A DNA stretch of 64,000 nt from assembly GCF_001707755.1 (NCBI RefSeq), contig NZ_MBDL01000010.1:209650-273649 (forward strand). Direction: 5' to 3'. Below are positions 10,151 to 19,278 of this stretch, piece after piece. The DNA is from Acinetobacter celticus. GTDB taxonomy: Bacteria; Pseudomonadota; Gammaproteobacteria; Pseudomonadales; Moraxellaceae. Each line of letters opens with the position of its first letter. Positions within the stretch are counted from its first letter, which is position 1. Both the position numbers and the translations under genes were made by a program. Under the pieces are notes generated by a model, which was given only the letters and a program-made list of their open reading frames with translations, was not told the origin of the DNA and did no database searches.

Positions 10151-11032
10151 ATGGATTCTGGAATTATAACCGTAATGCTACCTTTAGCATTGGCTATTAT
10201 TATGATTGGCCTTGGCTTAGAACTAACACCAAAAGATTTTTCTCGCGTCACCAAACACCCCAAAGCCGTATTGATTGCATTATTTTGCCAACTGGTTGTA
10301 TTGGTTAGTATTGCATTTGTACTCTGCAAAATCTTTGCTCTCCCTCCTTTACTTGCCGTAGGCCTCATGCTACTGGCTGCTTCACCTGGTGGTAGCACTG
10401 CAAACTTATTTAGCTACTTATTTAAGGGCGACTTAGCCTTAAATATCACCTTAACTGCTATTAATTCTGTCATTGCAGCACTGACTTTGCCTTTGATTGT
10501 AAATTTTTCAATCATGCATTTTATGCAAGAAGGTCAACAAGTCAGCTTACAGTTTTCAAAAATTCTTCAAGTATTTGGCATTATTATCATTCCAGTGTGT
10601 ATTGGCATGCTAATTCGTCATTATGCTCCTGTATTAACAGAAAAATTAAACAAGCCTTTACGTATTTTTGCAGTCATTTTTCTTATTTTAATTATCATTG
10701 GCGCGATTATTAGTGAACGGGAAAACATTGCGCTCTATCTTGCTCAAGTCGGCGCGGCCACAGCCCTCTTCTGTATCTGTAGCCTAACTATTGGTTACTT
10801 TGTTCCTCGTCTATTGGGTATTAATAGCGCTCAAGCACGCGCTTGTGCATTTGAAATTGGTATTCACAACAGTACATTGGCCATGACCATTGCACTGACA
10901 GTAATGTCTAGTTCTGCCGTTGCCATGCCCGCAGCTGTCTATTCAATTTTCATGTATATATTTGCAGCTGTCTTTGGTTTGCTAATTAACAAATATGCAC
11001 CTTTAATCCCAATTCCAGAAAAAGCACTATAA
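10151..11032 (+). CDS. Bile acid:sodium symporter family (BASS) transporter, copy 2
   Basis: Second BASS-fold transporter of 293 residues, clearly paralogous to its upstream neighbour along its whole length. It has the same GLGLELTPKDF, LMLLAASPGGSTANLFSYL and EIGIHNSTLAM blocks and the same start MDSG. Glycine-proline in copy 1 (PGGPTA) is replaced by PGGSTA, next to the expected Na+/substrate site, so the two may differ in substrate. It has its own ribosome site (GGGAG) and is followed by a weak terminator at 11058-11082. Substrate unknown. Confidence 0.88.
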   Translation: MDSGIITVMLPLALAIIMIGLGLELTPKDFSRVTKHPKAVLIALFCQLVVLVSIAFVLCKIFALPPLLAVGLMLLAASPGGSTANLFSYLFKGDLALNITLTAINSVIAALTLPLIVNFSIMHFMQEGQQVSLQFSKILQVFGIIIIPVCIGMLIRHYAPVLTEKLNKPLRIFAVIFLILIIIGAIISERENIALYLAQVGAATALFCICSLTIGYFVPRLLGINSAQARACAFEIGIHNSTLAMTIALTVMSSSAVAMPAAVYSIFMYIFAAVFGLLINKYAPLIPIPEKAL

Positions 11033-11057
11033 TTAACTTTGAAATATTTTAAATTAA

Positions 11058-11082
11058 AAGGGCGTCTATGCGTCCTTTTTTA
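11058..11082 (+). terminator. Probable terminator after the symporter pair
   Basis: AAGGGCG, six-base loop, CGTCCTTTTTT. The stem is short (five pairs, one G-U), but the T tract is good and the position, 25 bases past the stop, fits. Confidence 0.65.
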
Positions 11083-11168
11083 TTTTGTTATGAAGACAAT
11101 AAGTTATAGGCGCTACATATAGAGTTCCGCTACAATAGCCCTTTACTTAACAAATTTAGGTTCTTCCC

Positions 11169-12071
11169 GTGAAGTGGTTACAAATTCATATTACTGTTGA
11201 TCAAGCGCAAGTCGATTACACTGAAACCTTACTTAGCTCTTTAGGTGCAGTCAGCGTAACTCTAGACGATGCTGAAAATCAGGAACTACTGGAACCACTT
11301 CCAGGTGAAACACCACTTTGGAATAAAGTCATTGTCACAGGTATTTATGCACAAGAAGATGATGAAGAAATTGACGTTGTCGCTTTAGAAACCTTTATTA
11401 AAGCGCAAATGCCAGAAGCACCACTTCGTAGCGAATTTATGGAAGACCAAGAATGGGAACGCACGTGGATGGATGCCTATGAACCAATTCAAATCGCTGA
11501 AAAGTACTGGATTGTTCCACAGTGGATGGAAGCTCCAGAACCTGATGCAGTCAACATTAAATTAGATCCAGGCCTTGCTTTTGGTACAGGCAACCATGCA
11601 TCAACTTTCCTTTGCTTACAATGGTTAGGCAAAACCGATGTTAAAGATAAAATCGTAATTGATTATGGCTGTGGTTCAGGCATTTTAGGTGTAGCTGCAT
11701 TGTTATTGGGTGCTAAAAAAGTCTATGCAACAGACATTGACCCACAAGCAGTCCATGCAACACAACAAAATGCAGAATTGAATGGCGTGTTAGACAACCT
11801 ATATGTTGGCTTACCAGAAGAGTTTAATGAAACCTTCAAAAACCAGAAAGCCGATGTATTTGTTGCCAACATTTTGGCTAGCCCACTGATGGTACTTGCG
11901 CCTGAATTCTCAACTTTAATTAAATCTGAGGGCGAGTTCGCACTTGCAGGTGTAATTAAAGAGCAAGTTGATGATGTTTCTGCTGTTTATTCTGAATTTT
12001 TTGATATATTAGATGTCGAAGAACGCGAAGAATACTGGTGTCGCATTTCTGGAAAACGCCAAAAGCATTAA
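11169..12071 (+). CDS. prmA: Ribosomal protein L11 methyltransferase
   Basis: SAM-dependent enzyme that trimethylates ribosomal protein L11. The 300 residues have the N-terminal L11-recognition domain (starting [19 protein letters not shown]) and a C-terminal Rossmann methyltransferase with motif [19 protein letters not shown] and the VANILASPL catalytic-loop motif. The start codon is GTG at 11169; no better start lies nearby and this N-terminus fits the family. The following zinc-ribbon gene begins 20 bases later, and the pair is probably cotranscribed. Confidence 0.95.
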   Translation: MKWLQIHITVDQAQVDYTETLLSSLGAVSVTLDDAENQELLEPLPGETPLWNKVIVTGIYAQEDDEEIDVVALETFIKAQMPEAPLRSEFMEDQEWERTWMDAYEPIQIAEKYWIVPQWMEAPEPDAVNIKLDPGLAFGTGNHASTFLCLQWLGKTDVKDKIVIDYGCGSGILGVAALLLGAKKVYATDIDPQAVHATQQNAELNGVLDNLYVGLPEEFNETFKNQKADVFVANILASPLMVLAPEFSTLIKSEGEFALAGVIKEQVDDVSAVYSEFFDILDVEEREEYWCRISGKRQKH

Positions 12072-12090
12072 TGAATCAACGTAAGTACTT

Positions 12091-12978
12091 ATGAGCAATA
12101 AACAAACATTCTGCCCAACATGTTCCACAACATACAAAGTAACAGTCGCTCAGTTGACCGTTGCCCAAGGCATGGTGTGTTGCCCAAAGTGCTCAACCTC
12201 ATTTAATGCGCTGAGTTATTTGGTTGCAGCTAGAACGACTAACCTTTCTATTGCAACCGAATCCTCAACTATTTCCAACTCTTCAACTACATCACAAATC
12301 AATATTGCTAATTTCAACTTTGAAGATCAGCCTCCTCAAGTACAAAATGAACAACCTCGCACATTGTTAGATATCTTTGAAGATAAAGTCGAAAATTCAA
12401 ATATTGACTTAAAAACCTATTTAAACAACCTAAACTATTTCAGCACAGAACCTATTGGCAACTTTCCTGCCCTAAACTGGTCTGATAAAGCAGATGTTGA
12501 AAAAAAACGAAGTCCCTTCAATTATGCAATGTGGACTGTTATAAATATTGCATTAATCGGTACTTTATTGTTTCAGTTTTTTTGGTTTAATCCTCAATAT
12601 CTAAACAACAGCCCAGTCATGGCTGCAGGCTTCAATGCTGCTTGTGAGGTTTTTAATTGTTCTAAACTTGAAGAGCGCTACAACCTGATTACCATTAAAA
12701 AAGTCAAAGTTCGCTCTATTGCTAAAAATGAAGTGGAATTTAGCGGACAATTGGTTAATTACCATGACCGCAGTTTAGCATTACCTATTTTGCGCGTAAA
12801 ACTAAAAGAAAATGGCGCTGTATTCGCAACCCACTCTTTATCGCATCAAGAATATTTAGTTGATAGCCTGTCGAGTATTCAGCGCATTCCAAGTAATAGC
12901 CCTTTCAAATTTAAATTTAAGCTTCCTATCGACCGAAAAAGCTTCAATAGCTACGATTTAGAAATAATTCGACCATAA
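12091..12978 (+). CDS. Zinc-ribbon DUF3426 membrane protein
   Basis: Function unknown. The 295-residue product starts with an MJ0042-type zinc ribbon (CPTC near residue 8, CPKC near residue 31, 23 residues apart). A low-complexity Ser/Thr/Asn linker follows, then one membrane helix at about 150-170 (IALIGTLLFQFFWF) and a C-terminal DUF3426 domain. The topology suggests a cytoplasmic zinc ribbon tethered to the inner membrane with a periplasmic beta domain. Genes of this family often lie beside prmA or the fis-linked dus genes in gammaproteobacteria, and here it lies between prmA and fis. Confidence 0.8.
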   Translation: MSNKQTFCPTCSTTYKVTVAQLTVAQGMVCCPKCSTSFNALSYLVAARTTNLSIATESSTISNSSTTSQINIANFNFEDQPPQVQNEQPRTLLDIFEDKVENSNIDLKTYLNNLNYFSTEPIGNFPALNWSDKADVEKKRSPFNYAMWTVINIALIGTLLFQFFWFNPQYLNNSPVMAAGFNAACEVFNCSKLEERYNLITIKKVKVRSIAKNEVEFSGQLVNYHDRSLALPILRVKLKENGAVFATHSLSHQEYLVDSLSSIQRIPSNSPFKFKFKLPIDRKSFNSYDLEIIRP

Positions 12979-13032
12979 AATTGGAAAAAACTATTAAAAA
13001 AAACAAAAAAAACTAAAAAAAATGCAGTTTTC

Positions 13033-13063
13033 TTGCTCACTTTTTCTTAGACAATGGTATGAT
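13033..13063 (+). promoter_or_regulatory. Probable sigma-70 promoter for fis
   Basis: TATGAT at 13058-13063 is preceded by TG one base away, an extended -10. A weak -35 match TTGCTC lies at 13033 with a 19-base spacer. The A-tract block directly upstream could act as an UP-like element. Confidence 0.5.
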
Positions 13064-13283
13064 ACGCGCCACGAAAGCTTTGCACTGCAAACTTCTCACT
13101 CATTTTTCAAAAACAAATATGATCCAGCCTAATGCGCCTTATTTAATATAGCGTATAGAGCAGATTTTTTTGTTTGATTTTGGCCTGTAACAAATATTAA
13201 TCTATTGTTACGCTTAAATTTCGATCAATCCTTTGAGTTGTGGCATGCTAGAGCTAAATTGGAATGTCCCAGTTTTAGAATTT

Positions 13284-13304
13284 CTGTTTTAGGATCTAAA
13301 ACAG
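13284..13304 (+). promoter_or_regulatory. Perfect palindrome in the fis leader
   Basis: CTGTTTTAG, GAT, CTAAAACAG: nine-base perfect arms. It has no T tract, so it is not a terminator. It could be an operator or an RNA hairpin some 70 bases before the fis start. A partial copy of one arm (AGTTTTAGAA) lies 13 bases upstream. Confidence 0.5.
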
Positions 13305-13376
13305 AGTTCATTTAATTTATAGACCACTTTTATATCACTTTACCCAAGTGATCCTGATTTTTTCGGATTAATTCGC

Positions 13377-13646
13377 ATGAATAGCAAATCTCCTATTTTT
13401 ACTGCACAATCTGATGTCGCTCTTCGTATTCACGTAGATCGCGCAGTTCGTCATTACTTTGCACAACTACAAGGCGAACAGCCTTCTCAGGTATATGACA
13501 TGGTGCTAGCAGAAATGGAGAAACCTCTTTTATCTGTAGTTCTAGAATATACGCGTGGTAATCAAACACGTGCCGCAGAGATCCTCGGTTTAAACCGCGG
13601 AACTTTACGTAAAAAGTTGAAAGCTCACGGTTTAATGAGTGAATAA
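13377..13646 (+). CDS. fis: Fis-family nucleoid DNA-binding protein
   Basis: Small homodimeric nucleoid protein that bends DNA and regulates rRNA and many other promoters. The 89 residues lack part of the flexible N-terminus of the 98-residue E. coli protein. They keep the dimer helices and the C-terminal [24 protein letters not shown], which is close to the E. coli Fis motif. The ATG at 13377 is the only sensible start. It is followed directly by a strong terminator and then purH. Confidence 0.92.
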   Translation: MNSKSPIFTAQSDVALRIHVDRAVRHYFAQLQGEQPSQVYDMVLAEMEKPLLSVVLEYTRGNQTRAAEILGLNRGTLRKKLKAHGLMSE

Positions 13647-13651
13647 ATGAT

Positions 13652-13684
13652 AAAATGCTTGCGGTCTCCGCAGGCATTTTTTTT
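13652..13684 (+). terminator. Intrinsic terminator after fis
   Basis: AAAATGCTTGCGG, TCT, CCGCAGGCATTTTTTTT. The stem is long and GC-rich with an eight-T tract, six bases after the fis stop. It separates fis from purH. Confidence 0.92.
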
Positions 13685-13740
13685 AACCTGTAGTTCGCCA
13701 ATTTCTGTATTAATCTGCACTTGTAACTGTGACGAAGATC

Positions 13741-15315
13741 ATGACTATTAAACGCGCTTTAATCTCTGTTTCCGATAAGACTGGTATTGTGGAGTTTGCA
13801 CAAAACCTTGTAGCTCTAGGGGTAGAAATTTTATCTACTGGCGGCACATATAAATTGTTGAAAGACAATAATGTCGCTGTAGTTGAAGTTTCAGAGCATA
13901 CTGGTTTCCCAGAAATGATGGACGGCCGTGTAAAAACACTACATCCTAAAATTCATGGCGGTATTCTTGCCCGTCGTGGTTTGGATGAAGCTGTAATGGC
14001 TGAACACAACATCGATGCGATCGATTTAGTTGTTGTTAACCTTTATCCATTTGCAGCCACTGTTGCAAAACCAAACTGCTCACTTGCAGATGCGATTGAA
14101 AATATCGACATCGGTGGCCCGACTATGGTTCGTGCTGCAGCAAAAAACCATGCCTCTGTGGGTATTGTGGTTAATGCATCTGACTATTCAACTGTTGTTG
14201 CGGAACTTAAAGCAGAAGGTGCTTTATCTCACGCGACTCGTTTTGACCTTGCCGTTAAAGCATTTGAACATACTGCGCAATATGACGGTATGATTGCTTC
14301 TTACCTCGGCGCTCGCGTAGGCAAAGAAGATGGTTCTGCTGACAAATTTGCACGTACTTTCAATACACAATTGAATAAAGCTCAAGATTTGCGTTACGGT
14401 GAAAACCCGCATCAATCTGCTGCATTTTATGTAGAAGACACTGCAACTGAAGCATCTGTTTCAACAGCTAAGCAGTTACAAGGTAAAGAATTATCTTATA
14501 ACAATATTGCAGATACAGATGCCGCACTTGAATGTGTAAAATCATTTGCAAAACCAGCTTGTGTAATTGTCAAACATGCAAACCCATGTGGTGTTGCTGT
14601 GTCTTTAGATGGCATTGCTACAGCTTATGATCTTGCTTATGCAACAGATCCTGAATCTGCATTTGGTGGCATTATTGCGTTCAACCGTGAATTAGACGTT
14701 GCAACTGCGCAAGCCATTGTTGACCGCCAATTCGTTGAAGTGATTATTGCACCAAGTATTGCTGAAGGCGTGCTTGATGTTACTGGTGCGAAGAAAAACG
14801 TTCGTGTCCTTGTCTGTGGCGAACTTCCTGCACTGGATGCACGTCAATCACAGCTTGACTACAAACGTGTGAATGGCGGTTTATTGGTTCAAGACCAAGA
14901 CTTAGGTATGATCACCAAAGACGACCTTAAAGTTGTAACTAAAGTTGCACCGACTGAAGCTGAAATTGATGACATGATTTTTGCTTGGAAAGTTGCGAAA
15001 TATGTGAAATCAAATGCTATCGTTTATGCTAAAGGCCGTCAAACCATTGGTGTAGGCGCAGGCCAAATGAGCCGTGTAAACTCTGCACGTATTGCTGCCA
15101 TAAAAGCAGAACATGCTGGTTTAGTGGTTGAAGGTGCAGTTATGGCATCGGATGCATTCTTCCCATTCCGTGATGGTATTGATAATGCTGCTAAAGCTGG
15201 CATTAAATGCATCATTCAACCGGGTGGTTCTATGCGTGATGAAGAAACCATTGCAGCAGCTGATGAAGCTGGTATTGCTATGGTATTCACTGGTATGCGT
15301 CACTTCCGCCATTAA
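13741..15315 (+). CDS. purH: Bifunctional AICAR transformylase / IMP cyclohydrolase
   Basis: Catalyses the last two steps of de novo IMP synthesis. The N-terminal third is the MGS-like cyclohydrolase domain ([46 protein letters not shown]). The rest is the AICAR formyltransferase domain, with KHANPCGVA and a C-terminal [16 protein letters not shown]. The ATG at 13741 gives the usual 524 residues; the frame is open to a GTG at 13729, which would add MTKI, but MTIKRAL is the expected N-terminus. It is followed by purD on the same strand with two palindromic repeats between them. Confidence 0.96.
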   Translation: MTIKRALISVSDKTGIVEFAQNLVALGVEILSTGGTYKLLKDNNVAVVEVSEHTGFPEMMDGRVKTLHPKIHGGILARRGLDEAVMAEHNIDAIDLVVVNLYPFAATVAKPNCSLADAIENIDIGGPTMVRAAAKNHASVGIVVNASDYSTVVAELKAEGALSHATRFDLAVKAFEHTAQYDGMIASYLGARVGKEDGSADKFARTFNTQLNKAQDLRYGENPHQSAAFYVEDTATEASVSTAKQLQGKELSYNNIADTDAALECVKSFAKPACVIVKHANPCGVAVSLDGIATAYDLAYATDPESAFGGIIAFNRELDVATAQAIVDRQFVEVIIAPSIAEGVLDVTGAKKNVRVLVCGELPALDARQSQLDYKRVNGGLLVQDQDLGMITKDDLKVVTKVAPTEAEIDDMIFAWKVAKYVKSNAIVYAKGRQTIGVGAGQMSRVNSARIAAIKAEHAGLVVEGAVMASDAFFPFRDGIDNAAKAGIKCIIQPGGSMRDEETIAAADEAGIAMVFTGMRHFRH

Positions 15316-15337
15316 TTGATTAGACGTCATATTTATT

Positions 15338-15377
15338 AATCCCCCTAAATCCCCCTTTGTAAAAAGGGGGACTTTTC
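15338..15377. repeat. C/G-rich palindromic repeat, type 1
   Basis: AATCCCCCTAAAT is followed by CCCCCTTTGTAAAAAGGGGG. The hairpin arm and its direct copy (CCCCCT twice, nine bases apart) resemble a dispersed intergenic repeat known in many gammaproteobacteria. It lies 23 bases after the purH stop and could also act as a terminator for the T-rich ACTTTT downstream. Confidence 0.65.
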
Positions 15378-15404
15378 ACGTAAGAAACCTTAGTTTTCAT
15401 GCGT

Positions 15405-15442
15405 GATCCCCTCCCTTTTTAAAGGGAGGTCGGGAGGGATTC
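15405..15442. repeat. C/G-rich palindromic repeat, type 2
   Basis: The sequence reads GATCCCCTCCC, TTTTTAAA, GGGAGG and then TCGGGAGGGATTC. It is a strong hairpin with a second GGGAGG copy, and the same architecture as the repeat 30 bases upstream in mirror order (TCCCCC/GGGGGA against TCCCTCCC/GGGAGGGA). Together the two could form alternative structures in the purH-purD mRNA. Confidence 0.6.
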
Positions 15443-15463
15443 TTTTCTTTGAGGGATTTTTAG

Positions 15464-16747
15464 ATGAATATTTTAGTTTTGGGTAATGGCGGTCGTGAAC
15501 ATGCACTTGCATGGAAAATTGCGCAAGACGATAAAGTAACGAAAGTATTCGTTGCTCCTGGTAATGCAGGCACAGCAACTGAAAACAAATGTGAAAACGT
15601 CAATTTAAGCATTTTAGACAATGCAGCAATTATCGACTTTGCAAAAAATAATGCTGTTGAGTTGGTCATTGTTGGCCCAGAAGCACCACTTGTAAATGGT
15701 GTGGTCGATGCTTGCCGTGCTGCTGATGTCAAAGTTTGGGGTCCGACCCAATTTGCCGCACAACTGGAAGGTTCTAAAGCATTTGCTAAACACTTTTTAA
15801 AACGTCATAACATTCCAACAGCGTTTTATGATGTATTTACAGATGTTGCCGAAGCTAAAGCTTTTATCGAAAAAAATGGCGCACCTATTGTCATTAAAGC
15901 CGACGGCCTTGCTGCAGGTAAAGGCGTGATTGTTGCCATGACCAATCAAGAAGCATTTGATGCCATTGATGACATGCTTGCTGACAACAAATTTGGCGAT
16001 GCTGGTTCACGAGTGGTCATTGAAGAATTTCTTGCGGGTGAAGAAGCCTCTTTCATTTGTATGATTGATGGCGACAACATTTTGCCAATGGCAACCTCAC
16101 AAGATCACAAACGTATTTTCGAAGGCGACCAAGGCCCAAATACAGGTGGCATGGGTGCATACTCTCCTGCGCCTGTTGTAACAGCTGACGTTTTTGAAAA
16201 GACAATGAAAGAAGTCATGCGCCCTACTGTTGATGGTATGAAAGCAGATGGTCACGTTTATACAGGTTTCTTATATGCAGGCCTGATGATTGATGAACAA
16301 GGTCAGCCTAAAGTTATCGAATTCAACTGCCGTTTTGGTGACCCTGAAACGCAGCCGATTATGATGCGTTTAAAATCATCATTGGTCGATTTAGTGGAAG
16401 CAGGTATTGCAGGAAACTTACCTGCAGAAGCAGAATGGGATGAACGTAAAACTGTCGGTATTGTACTTGCATCTAAAGGCTACCCAGAAACATCAAGCAA
16501 AGATGATGTAATTTCTGGTTTAGACACAGAAATGAGCGATGCCAAAGTGTTCCACGCAGGTACTGCACTCAATGCAAACGGTGATGTTGTAACTGCTGGT
16601 GGTCGCGTACTTTGTGTAACCGCAATTGGCAATACCATTGGTGAAGCTCAAGCTAAAGCCTTAGAGCTTTGTGAAAAAGTAACATTTGATGGCGTTCAAT
16701 ATCGTAAAGATATTGGTTACCGTGCTATTGCTCGTGAAAATGCTTAA
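15464..16747 (+). CDS. purD: Phosphoribosylamine-glycine ligase (GAR synthetase)
   Basis: ATP-grasp enzyme of the second step of purine synthesis. The 427 residues start [18 protein letters not shown] and show the ATP-grasp blocks [38 protein letters not shown] and the C-terminal [13 protein letters not shown]. Length is normal. It follows purH on the same strand, separated by 148 bases that carry two palindromic repeats; it may be transcribed with purH or separately. A terminator follows. Confidence 0.96.
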   Translation: MNILVLGNGGREHALAWKIAQDDKVTKVFVAPGNAGTATENKCENVNLSILDNAAIIDFAKNNAVELVIVGPEAPLVNGVVDACRAADVKVWGPTQFAAQLEGSKAFAKHFLKRHNIPTAFYDVFTDVAEAKAFIEKNGAPIVIKADGLAAGKGVIVAMTNQEAFDAIDDMLADNKFGDAGSRVVIEEFLAGEEASFICMIDGDNILPMATSQDHKRIFEGDQGPNTGGMGAYSPAPVVTADVFEKTMKEVMRPTVDGMKADGHVYTGFLYAGLMIDEQGQPKVIEFNCRFGDPETQPIMMRLKSSLVDLVEAGIAGNLPAEAEWDERKTVGIVLASKGYPETSSKDDVISGLDTEMSDAKVFHAGTALNANGDVVTAGGRVLCVTAIGNTIGEAQAKALELCEKVTFDGVQYRKDIGYRAIARENA

Positions 16748-16768
16748 TTCAAACTCTTGAGTTAAGTT

Positions 16769-16798
16769 AAAAAAAACTCGCTCAATGCGGGTTTTTTT
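16769..16798 (+). terminator. Intrinsic terminator after purD
   Basis: AAAAAAACTCGC, five-base loop, GCGGGTTTTTTT with one G-U pair and a seven-T tract, 21 bases after the purD stop. Confidence 0.9.
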
Positions 16799-17307
16799 AA
16801 CTCATTTATTTGTAGCCAAAGAATATATAATCCATATTTTTCAGATCAAACGACTTTAAATATCCCTCAATTAACCTTATATGCATTTTTCATCTTTAGA
16901 TTTTCAAAAAACATATATAGAAGAATAAACCATATAATTGTAGGGTTTATCACTTTCAATAAACTTAATTTATTGTTTTATGAGTTGTTTTATTGAAAAA
17001 TCGGCATTACTTATGAAAAATCAAGCTAAGTATCATCTTTTTAATCACTATTACACATAATAAAAAATTGTTATGATTGTGCCAATTTAAAATTGGTCTG
17101 AATAAGTAAAGTTACTTTGAATACAGTTACTTGCTGCACATCATCTGGATGTATGACCTTATTCGATGGATATCTTATTGCATTCATTCACAGGTCATTT
17201 TAAAGTCATATGCGTTAATCAGTTTCACTGATTCAGGCTAGATTTAATCTCTCTATACAATAATTTCGTAAATTTAAAGCAAAATTAAATTTACTTAGGA
17301 TGAATAC
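16799..17307 (+). other. Long AT-rich region upstream of metQ
   Basis: About 510 bases with no credible gene. The metQ promoter must be here. A 15-codon frame at 17013 (start MKNQAK) has no ribosome site and no methionine run, so it is not a convincing leader peptide. There are several imperfect inverted repeats (for example CCAATTTAAAATTGG at 17083-17097). No riboswitch class that I know was recognised. Confidence 0.55.
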
Positions 17308-18180
17308 ATGAAAAAGCTCCTTGGTCTTGTACTAGGCCTATCAGCTGTCTTAGCGGGTTGTGGCAAACAAGAAGCACCTGCATCGGATGCTACGCAAACT
17401 AAAAATTCTGCTGAAGTTCAAACGGTCACTATGGCCTCTACAGGTTCAGATGCTGACATTTGGCGCTATATTGCAACCTTGCCTGAAACCAAAGCTGCTG
17501 GCATTAAACTTGAAGTGAAAAACTTCACGGACTATGTATCAATGAACACAGCCGTGGCCAATAAAGAAATTGATGTCAATGCATTCCAGTCTTATGCTTA
17601 CATGGTTGCTTTCAATGGCAGTAACAAAGATAAAATTGCCCCACTTTCTACGACTTATTTAGAGCCAATGGGTCTTTATTCAAGCAAAGTTAAAAAGCTT
17701 GAAGACTTTAAAGCAGGCGCGACCATTGCCATTCCAAATGATGGTGCAAATGAATCACGTGCTTTACTCCTTCTTCAATCAGCAGGTTTAATTAAATTAA
17801 AAGCAGGCTTTGATGATGTAAAAGGCACCCCTGCTGACATTTCAGAAAACGCAAAGAAAATTGTGATTAAACCTATTCAAATGGCAACTGCTGTTCGTGT
17901 AAAAGACGAAGTTGATGCAATTGTTTTAGGCAATACATTGGCAATGGAAGGTGGTTTAAACGTATTGAAAGATGCCGTCTTCTACGAACCCGTTGACCAA
18001 AGCACCAAAATGAATGTTAACGTTTTAGCTGTCGCTGCCGACCGTCAAAATGACCCTGTCTTGAAAAAAGTTGGCGAGCTTTATCATACTGAAGCTGTGA
18101 AACAATATGTTCAAGAACACTTTGGTGGCACAAAAATTGATGTGAATAAGCCAGTAAGCTATCTTACAGACGCAAAATAG
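17308..18180 (+). CDS. metQ: D-methionine-binding lipoprotein MetQ
   Basis: Substrate-binding lipoprotein of the methionine ABC importer, anchored in the inner membrane facing the periplasm. The 290 residues have a lipoprotein signal with lipobox LAGC and the lipidated cysteine at about residue 18. The NlpA/MetQ domain follows, with DVNAFQSYAYM, ATIAIPNDGANESRALLLLQ and a C-terminal VNVLAVAADRQNDPVLKKV. It is the first gene of metQ-metN-metI, whereas enterobacteria use metN-metI-metQ. A hairpin terminator lies between it and metN. Confidence 0.94.
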   Translation: MKKLLGLVLGLSAVLAGCGKQEAPASDATQTKNSAEVQTVTMASTGSDADIWRYIATLPETKAAGIKLEVKNFTDYVSMNTAVANKEIDVNAFQSYAYMVAFNGSNKDKIAPLSTTYLEPMGLYSSKVKKLEDFKAGATIAIPNDGANESRALLLLQSAGLIKLKAGFDDVKGTPADISENAKKIVIKPIQMATAVRVKDEVDAIVLGNTLAMEGGLNVLKDAVFYEPVDQSTKMNVNVLAVAADRQNDPVLKKVGELYHTEAVKQYVQEHFGGTKIDVNKPVSYLTDAK

Positions 18181-18200
18181 TAATATACTTTACTCATCTA

Positions 18201-18228
18201 AACAGGCAAATTTAATTTGCCTGTTTTT
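18201..18228 (+). terminator. Terminator or attenuator between metQ and metN
   Basis: AACAGGCAAA, TTTAA, TTTGCCTGTTTTT. The nearly perfect stem and five-T tract lie 21 bases after metQ and 25 bases before metN. Read-through would give less metN-metI than metQ, as is common for binding-protein genes. Confidence 0.85.
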
Positions 18229-18252
18229 CTTTTATAATTAGCCTCTGACGAT

Positions 18253-19278
18253 ATGATTCAATTTAAAAATATTTCAAAGCACTTTGAGCTGAAAGGCCAA
18301 ACTGTTAAAGCGCTGGATCAAATTAATCTAGAGATTCCGGCTGGCTGTATTTTTGGCATTATTGGCTATAGTGGCGCAGGTAAAAGTACCTTAATCCGCT
18401 TAATCAATTTGCTCGAACGCCCAAGCCAAGGTCAAATCATTATTAATGATAAAGATTTTACAGCTTTGAATGCACGTGAATTGCGTCAGGAGCGTACCAA
18501 TATTGGTATGATTTTCCAGCATTTCAACTTACTACAAACCAAAACAGTCGCAGAAAACATTGAAATGCCTCTGAAATTACTTGGTGCAAGTAAAGCTGAA
18601 CGTCAGAAACGCTTAGATGAGTTATTAGAATTTATTGATCTCAAGCAAAAAAAAGATGCGTTCCCCGACGAATTATCTGGTGGACAAAAGCAACGCGTTG
18701 GTATTGCTCGTGCCTTAGCCAATCATCCTAAACTGTTACTGTGTGATGAAGCCACATCTGCACTGGATCCGCAAACGACCAAATCTGTTTTAGCTTTATT
18801 GAAAAAAATCAATCAGGAACAAGGTATTACCATTGTCATGGTAACTCACGAAATGGATGTGATTGAATCGGTCTGCGATTATGTTGCAGTGATGGAACAA
18901 GGTCATGTGATTGAATTAGGTTCTACCTTAGACATTTTTAGTCAACCGCAGCACCCAACCACAAAGAATTTTATTCAAACAGTGTTGCAACAGCAGCTTC
19001 CAGTTAATATTTTAAATAATCTTGAAAATAAAAATCATAAAAGTATTTATTGTCTTAAGTTTTTAGGAAGTTCTGCACAAGAAACCGTGATTCAAGCCGT
19101 GATTAAACAATTTGATATTAGCCTAAATATTCTATTTGCCAATATGACAGAAATTAATGGTTCTGTGATTGGTCAAATGTTTATTCAGCTGTTGGGTGAA
19201 CCAACGGCTATTCAACAAGCAATTACATTTTTGGAAAATAGTGGCGTACAAGTTGAACAGTCAGGAGTACAAGTATGA
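18253..19278 (+). CDS. metN: Methionine ABC importer ATP-binding protein MetN
   Basis: ATPase subunit that powers methionine import, on the cytoplasmic face. The 341 residues show Walker A GYSGAGKST (about 37-45), Q-loop region FQHFNLL, ABC signature LSGGQKQR, Walker B LLLCDEATSALD and the switch histidine in VTHEMD. A C-terminal NIL domain (about 265-340) binds methionine and inhibits transport in the known MetNI. The last few codons overlap metI by four bases, so expression is coupled. The C-terminal VQVEQSGVQV is a short imperfect duplication. Confidence 0.94.
   Translation: MIQFKNISKHFELKGQTVKALDQINLEIPAGCIFGIIGYSGAGKSTLIRLINLLERPSQGQIIINDKDFTALNARELRQERTNIGMIFQHFNLLQTKTVAENIEMPLKLLGASKAERQKRLDELLEFIDLKQKKDAFPDELSGGQKQRVGIARALANHPKLLLCDEATSALDPQTTKSVLALLKKINQEQGITIVMVTHEMDVIESVCDYVAVMEQGHVIELGSTLDIFSQPQHPTTKNFIQTVLQQQLPVNILNNLENKNHKSIYCLKFLGSSAQETVIQAVIKQFDISLNILFANMTEINGSVIGQMFIQLLGEPTAIQQAITFLENSGVQVEQSGVQV

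Larger units (their letters stand above)
12979..13376 (+). other. fis promoter and long leader region
   Basis: 398 bases without a gene. It begins with A-rich tracts at about 12983-13021, which may bend the DNA. An extended -10 promoter and a perfect palindrome lie in it and are listed separately. The transcript leader of fis would be about 300 bases, unusually long. Confidence 0.55.

Noticed and set aside
17013..17060. 15-codon leader-like frame before metQ
   Set aside because: It has no methionine run and no ribosome site, and no terminator/antiterminator pair follows.
16799..17307. SAM riboswitch upstream of metQ
   Set aside because: No SAM-I or SAM-II core could be aligned by eye, and such switches are rare in this group. 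A covariance-model search would settle it.
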